DNA of 64,000 bases from Siphonodentalium dalli (taxonomy: Eukaryota > Mollusca > Scaphopoda > Gadilida > Siphonodentaliidae). Positions 38,127-48,392 of the stretch are shown here, piece after piece; position 1 is the first letter of the stretch; each line of letters begins with the position of its first letter. The DNA is taken from positions 4,400,280 through 4,464,279 of the forward strand of contig CP136064.1 of NCBI GenBank assembly GCA_032622095.1, written 5' to 3'. The notes below the pieces were generated by a model. That model saw only the letters and a list, made by a program, of their open reading frames with translations, had not been told where the DNA came from and ran no database searches. The position numbers and the translations under genes are program-made.

Positions 38127-38225
38127 ATTTTATTGCCATGACCGTCCTTGTTCTGGTTGTTCGTTATTACACGAATCCAACAAACACTTTAAGGTAGGGG
38201 ATTTATGAAAGTGTCAATGACACTG

Positions 38226-38807
38226 TAGCTCAAATTGTAAAGGGAATAATTGCATGTGTTACAGTCAATGGAGCGATTAGGAATGCGGAAAGTTGAAAGG
38301 TCTAAGTAATACTAGATTATCAACATGAAGAGATATATAAAGTAAAATCCAAGATGGTTGCTGATGGCTGTTTTCCAATGAAATTAAAAAACATTTGATA
38401 GCTTCCATCTAGTAGATCAATATCAAGATTAATGTGAAGTTTGGTGATGATCGGATGAGGGAAGTGAACTGTAGGGTGTGCCCATCTACCTGTCAATATT
38501 AACATTCATGACAAAATTTCATGATGATCAGAAAAACAGCACGGCCTGTAGCCCATGCTAATGGGTTGAATTTTTAAACCCAAGATGGCCGCTGGCAGCC
38601 ATATTTTTTTGCCGAATGAGCCCAAAATGACTCGTTCCCAATTACATGTCAATGTTGACATCCATGACAAATTTCATGATGATCTGACTATAGATACGAC
38701 CTGTAGCATGTGTCGAATGATTTAGTCATACAAAGAGTAAAATCCAAGATAGCTACCGGCGGCCATGTTTTATGGCCGAATGACTCCAAAAGTAACTAGC
38801 AACTAAA
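38226..38807 (+). mobile_element. ~161-bp-core element, left part only
   Basis: Starts TAGCTCAAATT after GTGTCAATGACAC, followed by the leader and about three ~161-bp units. It stops at about 38807, where a 43-bp array begins. The right end is absent. Confidence 0.65.
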
Positions 38808-39897
38808 ATAATAAAGAGCGTCCATGTTATTGTCGCACAAACAGCGGTGTGTAACAAAGAGCGTCCATGCTATTGTCGCACAAACAGCAGCGGATAATAA
38901 AGAGCGTTCATGCTATTGTCGCACAAACAGCGGTGGATAATAAAGAGCGTCCATGTTATTGTCGCACAAACAGCGGTGGATAATAAAGAGCGTTCATGCT
39001 ATTGTCGCGCAAACAGCGGTGGATAATAAAGAGCGTCCATGCTATTGTCGCACAAACAGCTGTGGATAATAAAGAGCGTTCATGCTATTGTCGCACAAAC
39101 AGCGGTGGATAATAAAGAGCGTCCATGCTATTGTCGCACAAACAGCGGTGGATAATAAAGAGCGTTCATGCTATTGTCGCACAAACATCGGTGGATAATA
39201 AAGAGCGTCCATGTTATTGTCACACAAACAGCGGTGGATAATAAAGAGTGTTCATGTTATTGTCGCACAGACAGCGGTGGATAATAAAGAGCGTCCATGT
39301 TATTGTCACACAAACAGCGGTGGATAATAAAGAGCGTTCATGCTATTGTCGCACAAACAGCGGTGGATAATAAAGAGCGTCCATGTTATTGTCACACAAA
39401 CAGCGGTGGATAATAAAGAGTGTTCATGTTATTGTCGCACAGACAGCGGTGGATAATAAAGAGCGTCCATGTTATTGTCACACAAACAGCGGTGGATAAT
39501 AAAGAGCGTTCATGCTATTGTCGCACAAACAGCGATGGATAACAAAGAGCGTCCATGCTATTGTCGCACAAACAGCGGTGGATAATAAAGAGCGTTCATG
39601 TTATTGTCGCACAGACAGCGGTGGATAATAAAGAGCGTCCATGTTATTGTCACACAAACAGCGGTGGATAATAAAGAGCGTTCATGCTATTGTCGCACAT
39701 ACAGCGATGGATAACAAAGAGCGTCCATGCTATTGTCGCACAAACAGCGGTGGATAACAAAGAGCGTCCATGTTATTGTCGCAGAAACAGCTGTGGGTAA
39801 TAAAGAGCGTTCATGGTATTGTCGCACAAACAGCGGTGGATAATAAAGAGCGTCCATGTTATTGTCGCACAAACAGCGGTGGATAAAAAAGAGCGTT
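38808..39897 (+). repeat. 43-bp satellite, block 7
   Basis: About 25 units, interrupting or replacing the right part of a ~161-bp-core element. Minus-strand 61-codon frames here are artefacts. Confidence 0.95.
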
Positions 39898-40202
39898 CTC
39901 CATTATGAGTTTTTTTTTAATCGTTTTCGATGTTTTACGTATGAATTTTATTGTGAACATTCGCGATGTCTATTTGTGATGGGGTTGACATGGGATTATG
40001 TCGTTGATAGTCGATAGTTGCCTGGAGTACTCTTTGCTCCTTTATTGTATATTGGAACTCAGATACATTATTTCAAGGCTGCGGGAGTACCCCTTCTTCG
40101 ATTGATTTGTTGTACATGTTGCTTATGGGTGTATTAAGACTTGATGCAGTCGCCCATAGAAACGTGATCAATATGTGTTGACACATGTCTTGGTTAATGT
40201 AG

Positions 40203-40453
40203 GAGGCCCCCACCCCCTACCCCCCCCCCCCTGGAATACGGAATACCACTTAACACAGAGGGTGGAATACAGAATACCAGTTAACAGCCATATGGAATAC
40301 ATAAAAAAAATGAAAACTTCATTTTTTGGAAGGTCGGCGTACGAATACCGGTATTTTTGGAATACCGAATACCTCCTAACAGAGGGGCCGGAATACGGCG
40401 TACCTCATAACAGGGCATGGAATCGGCGTACGAAAAAGGGGGGTGGGGGCCTC
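40203..40453. mobile_element. 251-bp GC-ended MITE, 6-bp target duplication
   Basis: Termini GAGGCCCCCACCCC and its inverse GGGGTGGGGGCCTC. The flanks ATGTAG (40197-40202) and ATATAG (40454-40459) differ by one base. The paralogue near 37372 has GGTTAATATAGAGAAA with a single ATATAG, an exact empty site. The interior repeats GGAATACNGAATACC-type words several times. The superfamily is unknown, and the frame across it is not a gene. Confidence 0.8.
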
Positions 40454-40505
40454 ATATAGAGAAATACGAACAAGAAGCTGATAATCAGATTGTCTAATAA
40501 ATAAA

Positions 40506-40764
40506 ATTGTGTGGGATACTGACCTATTATCCTTTAGGGAGTATTGTGTGGGATACTGACCTATTATCCTTTAGGGAGTATTGTGTGGGATACTGACCTA
40601 TTATCCTTTAGGGAGTATTGTGTGGGATACTGACCTATTATCCTTTAGGGAGTATTGTGTGGGATACTGACCTATTATCCTTTAGGGATTATTGTGTGGG
40701 ATACTGACCTATTATCCTTTAGGGATTATTGTGTGGGATACTGACCTATTATCCTTTAGGGATT
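40506..40764 (+). repeat. 37-bp minisatellite, 7 units
   Basis: Seven units (259 bp) of the same repeat as at 37424. The last three end GGGATT. Copy-number difference from its paralogue is 12 units. Confidence 0.95.
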
Positions 40765-40862
40765 ATTTTATTGCCATGACTATCCTTGTTCTGGTTGTTC
40801 GTTATTACACGAATCCAACAAACACTTTAAGGTAGGGGATTTATGAAAGTGCAATGACACTG

Positions 40863-41761
40863 TAGCTCAAATTGTAAAGGTAATAATTTCATGTGTTACA
40901 GTCAATGGAGCGATTAGGAATGCGGAAAGTTGAAAGGTCTAAGTAATACTAGATTATCAACATGAAGAGATATATAAAGTAAAATCCAAGATGGTTGCTG
41001 ATGGCTGTTTTCCAATGAAATTAAAAAACATTTGATAGCTTCCATCTAGTAGATCAATATCAAGATCAATGTGAAGTTTGGTGATGATCGGATGAGGGAA
41101 GTGAACTGTAGGGTGTGCCCATCTACATGTCAATATTAACATACATGACAAAATTTCATGATGATCAGAAAAACAGCACGGCCTGTAGCCCATGCTAATG
41201 GGTTGAATTTTTAAATCCAAGATGGCCGCTGGCAGCCATATTTTTTTGCCGAATGAGCCCAAAATGACTCGTTCCCATTTACATGTCAATGTTGACATCC
41301 ATGACAAATTTCATGATGATCTGAATAAAGATACGACCTGTAGCATGTGTCAAATGATTTAGTCATACAAAGAGTAAAATCCAAGATAGCTACCGGCGGC
41401 CATGTTTTATGGCCGAATGACTCCAAAATGACTCGTTCCCATCTGCATGTCAATATTAACTTCCACGACAATTTCATGTTGAGCAGATGAACACTCAGGC
41501 CTGTAGTCTGTGCTAATGGATTGAATTTTGAAATCCAAGATGGCCGCTGGTGGCCATGGTTTTTTGCCGAATGACCCCAAAATGACTCGTTCCCATCTAT
41601 ATGTCAATGTCAACGCCCATAACAAATTTCATAATGATTCGACCAAAGGTACGATCTGTAGCCCGTGCTAAAGGAAATTGTTGACGAATCACACACACAC
41701 ACACCTCCCTCACACACACATACGCACACACGGACGACGGATTCCAAGTAAAGTTGAGCTA
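40863..41761 (+). mobile_element. ~161-bp-core element, short complete copy
   Basis: TAGCTCAAATT at the left, AAGTTGAGCTA at 41751-41761. It contains a ~115-bp leader, about five ~161-bp units and a CA-rich tract at 41688-41735. This is the most compact complete member, useful for defining the family. Confidence 0.65.
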
Positions 41762-41819
41762 AAAATATGGTTGGTAGGGAAAACCACATTGTTTTCCTTT
41801 CGGAATCTTACCTGGATGT

Positions 41820-42110
41820 ATCTGCTAAGATGTAGACGGGTGGTTGATTTAAGATGTAGACGGGTGGTTGATTTAAGATGTAGACGGGTGGTTGATTTTT
41901 ATCGTCTGTGGGAGAACAAACTATGTTTCCATTCAAAGAAAACCAAATATTTTGTTGATCATGCTCGTGTACATGTATGCCAATCAACTCATCCGGGTAG
42001 GTGGCTGAGGCAATGGTAATATCCTGTTCACCAGACATTCGGAATAAAATTCCCTCACAACACAAACTCCACTTATCTTCACTGTCAGTGACTGTTTCCT
42101 AATGTAAGTT
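41820..42110 (-). pseudogene. Relic of an unidentified coding sequence, copy 2
   Basis: The minus strand reads SEDKWSLCCEGILF, SGEQDITIASATYPDEL, IHVHEHD, WFSLNGNIVCSP, then three NQPPVYIL octamers coded by the 24-bp repeat (41834-41900). It is open over about 95 codons with no clear start. It lacks the 44-base duplication that breaks copy 1. I do not recognise the family. It lies between two mobile-element ends, so it may be transposon-borne. Confidence 0.3.
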
Positions 42111-42269
42111 TAGCCTGTGTCCAGTGAGCTTATATCCTACTGGTGAGATCCACACATTTTGTAATAAAAATCCACCACAACAAAAACTTTAAAGAAAGTT
42201 TCCACATCCAAGTCCAAAAGAATGATTGTCACGCTGTCTCCCCACAGCAGCTCAGTGTTCTATGCGTGC

Positions 42270-42445
42270 ACATATAATCCGGGGATTCCCCTGGTTGATT
42301 CGGCATGAGTGAGTAATAGTCACGGAGAGCCATGAGGGACAACTCTAGTTAACACAACAGAGAGCGCAATGAACCGATGCATACAATTGATGGCAAGCCA
42401 CCATGACGTTTCTGTCACTTCTAGCAGCTGAATGGTATATTTATA
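42270..42445 (+). repeat. Dispersed repeat with kappaB-like motif, copy 2
   Basis: Diverged: CCGGGGATTCCCCTGG, GACAACTCTAGTTAACACAA, ATACAATTGATGGCAAG, then CAGCTGAATGG where the Helitron starts. The right part of the repeat resumes at 45437 after the Helitron. Confidence 0.65.
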
Positions 42446-45436
42446 TCTATATTTGCGAATGTCTGTCTGTCTGTCCGTCTGTCTGTCTGTCTGTGTTCCG
42501 TCTACTAGGGGTAACTTTTTACGAGAAAGATAATGGTGGGGTTAGAAATTTCTAAAGTGACGCCGTTGTTGTCAGGGGCAGAAAAGGGTGAGGGGCAGAA
42601 TTGTTTTGTCGCCGATTGCCACGAAACTTACATATAATCATCCCCATGATATAAAGAATCTAATGGTGTGGTTTAAATATGTCAAAAGTTGCGTCGTTCG
42701 AGTCAGGGATGCACGGAAGGGGAGAGGGGCACCAAAATTGATAAAACTAATTTTAGCGCCGATTTCCACCAACTTGATATATATTCTTCTTCATGATACA
42801 AGGAATCTAATTGCGCGATTTAACAACGCCAAATCGTTGTCGTTTGGATGAGAGATTGGGGCACTAAATTTGATAAGAATGGGGTTAGTCGCCGATTGCC
42901 ACCACACTTATACAAAATCATCCCCATTGTATGAGGAGTCTAATTGTGTGGCATAAATCTGTCAAATGTGACCTAATTCGAGTTAGGCGTGCACTGAAAG
43001 GGAGAGGGGCACCAAAATTGATACACAATATATTTTAGCGCCAATTTCCACCAAATTGATACACGGTCTTATCCATGATACGATGAATCTAATCGTGTGA
43101 TTTAAAGACGCCATATTGGTGCTGTTTGTGTGAGAGATGGGGAGGGGAGGGATGGGCACCAAATTTGATAACAATTGTTATAAATAAATAAATAAATAAT
43201 CATCTCCATAAAATCAGGAGTGTAATTGTGTGGATTAAGGATATCACAACTGGGCCCGTTGGAGTGAGTGGTGTATAGAGGTGAGAGGGACACACACAAA
43301 TAGAACAATATGTTTAGCGCCGATTTCCACCAGACTGATACATATTCTTCTCCGTGATACGAGGAATCTTATCGTGTGGTTTAGATACACCAAATTGGTG
43401 CCCTCTGGGTGAGAGATATGGGGACCTTAAATTTGATACGAATTTGTATACTCGCCAATTTTCACTAATATCATATATATGCATCTCTAATCTCTAATGA
43501 GTCTAAGTGTGTGGTTTAACGGTGACAAAAATCGCACCGCTTGAGTCATAAATAGGGACGAGAGGGTCACCAAAACTGATAACAAATATTTTTTGTGCCA
43601 GTTACCATCAAATTCAGACACGTTCTTCAAAGAAATCAAATCGTGCTGTCTGTCTTTCTGTCTGTCTGTATGCGTTCTATATATAACTTCATGCGGTACA
43701 ATAGAGATGGCACCAAGGCGTTCTAAGAGGAGTAACTTGTTACGAGGAAGATAATGGTGCGGGTTAAATTTTTCTAAAGTGACGCTGTTGGTGTCAGGGG
43801 AAGAAAAGGGGGAGGTCGGCAAAATAAAAAAAATATGGTGAAATAGTTTTGTCGCCGATTTCCACCAAACGCATACATAATCACCTCCGCGATATGGCGC
43901 TGTTCGAGTCAGCGTTGCAGGGTGCATCAACATTTGATTTAATAAACTATTTATAGCGCAGATTTCCACCAAATTGATATATTATTCTTCTCTATGATAC
44001 GAGGAATAAAATGATGTGTGATTTAAAGACGCCACATTGCTGCCGTTTGGGTGAGAGATGGGGGGGGGGGTCATAATTATTCTAAGAATTTGTTTAGTTG
44101 CTGATTATAACCAAACCTATATATAATCATCTCCAGTATATCATGCATCCATGAGTCTAATGGACGTGGTTTAATTATGTCAAAAGTGGCGCCATTGAAG
44201 CCATGCATGAGGATGGCAGTTTCACCAGTGCTGATACAAATATATTTAGCACTAATTTCCAACCAATTCATACACGTTTTTCTCCAATGATATACGATTA
44301 ATTAATCACATTTGGTGTCGTTTTGGGTCACATAAGTTATATAGTCATCCAGGCCATCTCCATTCATTTTAATGAGTATTGGGCGTTCAAATTTCACAAT
44401 ATCGACAAATGGTGACCCAATTAAGTCAATTGAACAATTATATCTTCTCAACTGTCATATTTATATGGGGATGGTAATTAGGGCATTCACATACTGAGCT
44501 AACAAAAAGAGATACATAGAAGAAGCATTAAAAGTATATTTATCATTCTATTTCAGAGATACATATATTCTTGCAAACTGAGAGACCTCGAACCGTCGTA
44601 GGATTGCATATATATTATAACACAATTGAGTTTGTTCCATTCAATACAGTTTCCACAACAAAGTTACAATTTGTCAAGAGATATGGAAATGTATCGAAGG
44701 CCTGTTCAAAAATAGTGGTCACAGTGTGCAGTCACATATATTTTCTTCTCATATATAAGAAAACGCAGTCAGTAGCACATGACTTTTCAGGATAATCCAA
44801 TACTGACAATTGACTAGGGTATATCTGGCCGATACAGCGGAATTTTTAGAACCGACTCATCGACTGACATAAACAACTCAAAATATCGCTCTGTGTCTGG
44901 CACATGTAGCTGCTATACGTGCGCAGCAACATTTATTTTAAACTGAGAATATTTAACCAATACATAGCACCATGAACAGAGGAGCGCCTGGAAATTTCTT
45001 TGAAACATCTGTATCTTCATGGAGATATGATAGCCAGGTGTCCTCAAGATCTTAGTACAACCCACTAGATTGATTGATACATCTCTATATTTAAAACCCA
45101 AATTTCGTCTTTTATTTTTGAGAACTAATGTGTTTATGATGTTCATGTATCATATTATAACGTCTGACTGAAGTATACGCAGTTGTAAATAAATAAATAC
45201 TTCATTATTGATGGAACGAATTAATTGCGATAAACAAAATGACAATTGACAATGTGAGCCACCACTTATATTCCATGACTGTAATAATCATGTTTTGTGA
45301 TGCTATTTGAATATACAATTTATGAGAATACGTGTAACACTTTGAGCAAGAGTATTCTCTATTCCCAACAAATATCCACAGCATGCAGAGGGTTTCACAT
45401 CACTTTAACCTGGGCAACGCCGGGTAACCCTGCTAG
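42446..45436 (+). mobile_element. Non-autonomous Helitron, ~3.0 kb
   Basis: The 5' end is TCTATATTTGCGAATGTC after A. The 3' end has a GC-rich hairpin ACCTGG-loop-CCGGGT at 45408-45425 and CTAG at 45433-45436, followed by T. These are the hallmarks of Helitrons: 5' TC, 3' hairpin then CTRR, insertion between A and T, no target duplication. The repeat at 56938-56970 has GAATGGTGTGTAATGTCTTC joined without the element, an empty site. The interior has ~250-bp repeats with CGCCGATTTCCACCA. No Rep/helicase frame. Short frames, including 161 codons on the minus strand at 43487-43972, have no recognisable motifs. Confidence 0.75.
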
Positions 45437-45900
45437 TCTTCAATATAAACGACAAAAAAGGAATTCATACGCTATGTTAATTCCTTGGCCATTTGTGTGC
45501 GCTTTTTCGACAAGGGTCTACATCATTCGGACGCCGAATTGGGAGGGAGTGGTGCGAGTGAGTAAGTTTATTCGGCCTAGGTCCCGGTATAGCACAGTAA
45601 AGGTGCGTGCATTGGGTGAAAACATTCCAGGATATATCATATACGTCTGGGTGGGTGGGGTTGAACGCCGATCGCAGATCTGTCCAAAGTGGGCTTGTGT
45701 GTCGTGTAGATATTGTGTGGTGTTATTTCTTGTTGTGTGTATTGTCTTGTCATTTTGTTGTCGACAATTATATATTCACATATATGTTATTTAGCTATAG
45801 TGGAACTTTTTGGAGGGGGTGCCCAGATGAGGGTTCATGTGTTTGGATATAATATAAGTTTCATGCTTTAGTCACTAAAGTCACGATTCAACCCTTAAGG
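45437..45900 (+). repeat. Right part of the dispersed repeat
   Basis: TCTTCAATATAA through AATTCCTTGGCCATTTG and the block GGTCTACATCATTCGGACG to AGTTTATTCGG matches 56958-56998 and 57454-57570. The 165-codon plus-strand frame overlapping it is not conserved in the other copy and has no recognisable motif. Confidence 0.55.
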
Positions 45901-45929
45901 GGCCCCACTGTTCATGTCTTTTTGAACAT

Positions 45930-46128
45930 TATAGCAGTTATTTTTCCGATGTTATGTTTGTATATACTTCGATATCATCAGCAAAAAATTTATATTGCTG
46001 TATATTCCCTCTGAAATATCATTTATGTAGATAAGAAATATCGTTGAGCCCAGGATAAACCATTATGGAATTCCGCTGGTAACTCTTCTGGCATTTGATG
46101 GTTGTCCTCCTATTTTGACTGTTTGCAT
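45930..46128 (-). pseudogene. LINE reverse transcriptase, catalytic region
   Basis: The minus strand reads QTVKIGGQPSNARRVTSGIP, then a stop and WFILGS where PQGSILGP is usual, then FLIYINDISEGI, and FFADDIEVYTNI. The SGIPQGS-like block and the FADD box are core motifs of non-LTR retrotransposon reverse transcriptases. The catalytic DD is kept, but a stop and substitutions make it a dead copy. The upstream half of the same RT lies at 46640-47335, beyond an insertion. Confidence 0.8.
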
Positions 46129-46634
46129 GGTCAATATCATTATTATACCAAGGTGAAGGCCGAACAACTCTCTCCTTTGTGATGATTTGTGACCCGCCAT
46201 ATCAAATCCAGTCGGAAGTCGGGATTTTTTTTACCCTGTGCCAATGCATTCTCTTATATATGCGAGTCGACCATAGGTCGCCTCGCATATATAAGAGAAT
46301 GCATTGGCCTAACAATTTTTTACAATTTTAATAATTTTTCTTGTATTCTTTAACAATTTTATAATTTCACCCTTACAGAGCCCCAGACAAACGACACTCT
46401 TCTATATGCTTCTATATATGTGTGGGGCTCCCTGCAGGGAATGGATGTTTTTTTATTTTATGTCCTAAAAATTGTAAGAAACATTTATTTAAACAAAATG
46501 ATAAAATATTGTTAGGCCAATGCATTCTCTTGTATATGCGAGGCGACCTATGGTCGACTCGCATATATAAGAGAATGCATTGGCACAGGGTAAAAAAATC
46601 CCGACTTACGACTGGATTTGATATGGCGGGTCAC
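46129..46634 (-). mobile_element. 506-bp insertion with 17-bp target duplication
   Basis: ATTTTGACTGTTTGCAT occurs at 46112-46128 and again at 46635-46651, and the LINE reading resumes across it. Such a long duplication suggests target-primed retrotransposition. On the minus strand the insert starts GTGACCCGCCATATC and ends in an AT-rich TATAATAATGATATT tail, which suits a SINE-like or LINE-mobilised sequence. It contains the foldback core at 46233-46591. Confidence 0.55.
46233..46591. mobile_element. Double-palindrome foldback core, copy 1
   Basis: Each end is ACCCTGTGCCAATGCATTC in opposite orientation, and each arm is itself a ~67-bp palindrome (46241-46307 and 46517-46583) of CCAATGCATTCTCTTATATA type around TCGACCATAGGTCG. 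Between the arms are CCCTGCAGGGA and an AT-rich spacer. A second copy lies at 47438-47807. Confidence 0.7.
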
Positions 46635-46639
46635 ATTTT

Positions 46640-47335
46640 GACTGTTTGCATACTGTTAGTTAAAAACTCTTTGATCCACGGTTTGATCCATAGTTGTTGA
46701 TCTTTTTTAACAAGTATTCTGCTGTTTTTTCGTTTCTTTCATTGAGAGCCTTGTAGCAGTCTTTTTGAACGTCTAGGAGTTGTTCACGCATGAATGTTGA
46801 ACTCTCATCCGTGTTGCTCCTCTGTGAATAGACTGTTTGATTCCATGTCCGTGTATACTTATATATTGCGGATGATGCTCTTCGGTTTCTTAAATGCTAC
46901 ACTACTCTTTCTTCATTTCTTGTATATTGGAGCTACAGATGCATTATTCCATGCTTGAGGGAGCACACCCTTCTTCGATTGATTTGTTATACATCGCTTA
47001 TGGGTATACTGCATGAGACTTGACGCAGTCGCCCATAGAAACGACGGTTGAAGTTGGTCCTCTCCGGGTGATTTCGTTGAATCCAACGCGAGCAGTGTTT
47101 TCTCCACTTGTTCAGGTGTCACAACTAGATTTTGATATCTCGTTGGAGAAATTTCGGTCACCATGTTACGGGGAGAATCGCCATTTTCCTTTGTAAAGAC
47201 GCAGTAGAAGAATGCATTGATTATCTCAGCCTTGTCTGTGTTGTCTCGAATGACCTTCACATCTCTATCGGTTCTATGGCAGCTATCCCTTCTTGTAAAG
47301 TGTACTTTATGTAATTTATAAATTCGGTGACGAAT
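46640..47335 (-). pseudogene. LINE reverse transcriptase, N-terminal part
   Basis: The minus strand reads DVKVIRDNTDKAEIINAFF, YCVFTKENGD, TPEQVEKTLLALDSTKSPGE and GVLPQAWNNASVAPIYKK, then on to QLWIKPWIKEFLTN. These match the usual order in CR1/Jockey-group LINEs: KAEILNxFFxxVFT, SPGPDxL, P.xWxxAxVxPIYKK, then the WIxxFLxxR-like block. The longest open stretch is 115 codons (46913-47260); frameshifts follow. It is the upstream half of the RT at 45930. Confidence 0.8.
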
Positions 47336-47369
47336 TCCATGTAATTTAAAAATGTCCTGTAGTACAGAC

Positions 47370-47812
47370 TATACGAGAGATCAACAACTATGGATCAAAC
47401 CGTGGATCAGAGAACTTTTAACTAACAATTTTTTTTTACCCTGTGCCAATGCATTCTCTTATATATGCGAGTCGACCATAGGTTGCCTCGCATATATAAG
47501 AGAATGCATTGGCCTAACAATATTTTATCATTTTATTTAAATAAATGTTTCTTACAATTTTTAGGACATAAAATAAAAAACATCCATTACCCTGCAGGGA
47601 GCCCCACACATATATAGAAGCATATAGAAGAGTGTCGTCTGCTCATGTTTCTCTGGGGCTCTGTAAGGGTGAAATTATAAAATTGTTAAAGAATACAAGA
47701 AAAAATTATTAAAATTGTAAAACATTGTTAGGCCAATGCATTCTCTTATATATGCGAGGCGACCTATGGTCGACTCGCATATATAAGAGAATGCATTGGC
47801 ACAAGGTAAAAA
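47370..47812 (+). repeat. Inverted duplicate of 46240-46705
   Basis: AGATCAACAACTATGGATCA and the following LINE sequence (47372-47425), then the double-palindrome core (47438-47807), repeat the 46.2-46.7 kb block in opposite orientation. Together they form a large inverted repeat with a ~670-bp LINE spacer. Confidence 0.8.
47438..47807. mobile_element. Double-palindrome foldback core, copy 2
   Basis: Arms 47446-47512 and 47733-47799, with the same CCCTGCAGGGA interior. It differs from copy 1 by a small insertion after GTGTCGTCTG. No target duplication could be defined on the LINE side. Confidence 0.7.
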
Positions 47813-47829
47813 AAATCTACTGAATATTT

Positions 47830-48260
47830 TTAAACTGAATGAACTATTCTACTAGAGAAATGGGAAGAGAACACAAATGTTTCAATGTTCATTAAAAGGG
47901 TTATGTCATTCCTTATGCTATCCAGGGGCATTCTATAACCCCACACGTTATAGGACACCACCATGGTTTGTTGAATAAAAGTGATGTGAAATACTGCGGT
48001 AAGGTGATCAAATAGAAATGGAGAATAATCTTGCCCAAAGTAGTTATTTTTACAAATATTATATCCACATTGGCAACGCACATCGTCATTCTTATATATT
48101 AATTAACTGCAGTGATTATCGCAGGTGAAATAGTTTTCGTTAGTTTATCGCCGATAGTTGCGTCCCGAATCTAGAAGTAAATATTTACAACTGAGGGTAG
48201 TTCAGACGATGATTTCTTTGGAGTGGTACGGTCGATTTGCTTGAAATTTTCGGCGATGTC
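47830..48260 (-). repeat. Dispersed repeat, Helitron-related, copy 1
   Basis: In inverse orientation this matches 60960-61265. Shared blocks are CTTTGAGCAAGATTATTCT, the TTTCACAT block, TTAATTAATATATAAGAATG and GGGACGCAACTAT. The CTTTGAGCAAG to TTTCACATCACTTT part resembles the last 100 bases of the 42446-45436 Helitron. Boundaries are approximate. Confidence 0.5.
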
Positions 48261-48392
48261 CAAAATGATACATTCTCCCAGTTGACATAACGCCTGAATG
48301 CTAACTTATCAGTATCACATATCCAAACAAATCCATAATTATTTAACACTATAATCACTCAAGAAACCTCACGCATCGCACCCCATATACTA

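Larger units (their letters stand above)
37148..38807 (+). repeat. Duplicated segment, copy 1 (partner 39975-41427)
   Basis: From GTGATGGGGTTGACAT it holds a LINE RT fragment, a 37-bp minisatellite and the left part of a ~161-bp-core element. It is nearly identical to 39975-41427 apart from minisatellite length and a MITE in the partner. Confidence 0.85.
39975..41427 (+). repeat. Duplicated segment, copy 2 (partner 37148)
   Basis: Contains the LINE RT fragment (about 40020-40170, minus strand), a 251-bp MITE, the 7-unit minisatellite and the left part of a ~161-bp-core element. In this copy the core element continues intact to its right end. Confidence 0.85.

Noticed and set aside
40175-40459. 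94-codon plus-strand frame
   Set aside because: It is almost wholly inside the 251-bp MITE and its target duplication; the empty paralogue shows the sequence is inserted.
43487-43972. 161-codon minus-strand frame as a Helitron protein
   Set aside because: It lies across the ~250-bp internal repeats, has no Rep or helicase motif and is not kept in the paralogous element at 9-10 kb.
45297-45794. 165-codon plus-strand frame as a gene
   Set aside because: It crosses the Helitron 3' end into the host repeat. Two unrelated repeats joined by insertion cannot be an old gene, and no motif is seen.
46913-47260. Active LINE reverse transcriptase
   Set aside because: The frame is intact only for 115 codons. 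Stops, a degenerate PQGS box, insertions and a changed endonuclease GDFN box elsewhere show a dead copy.
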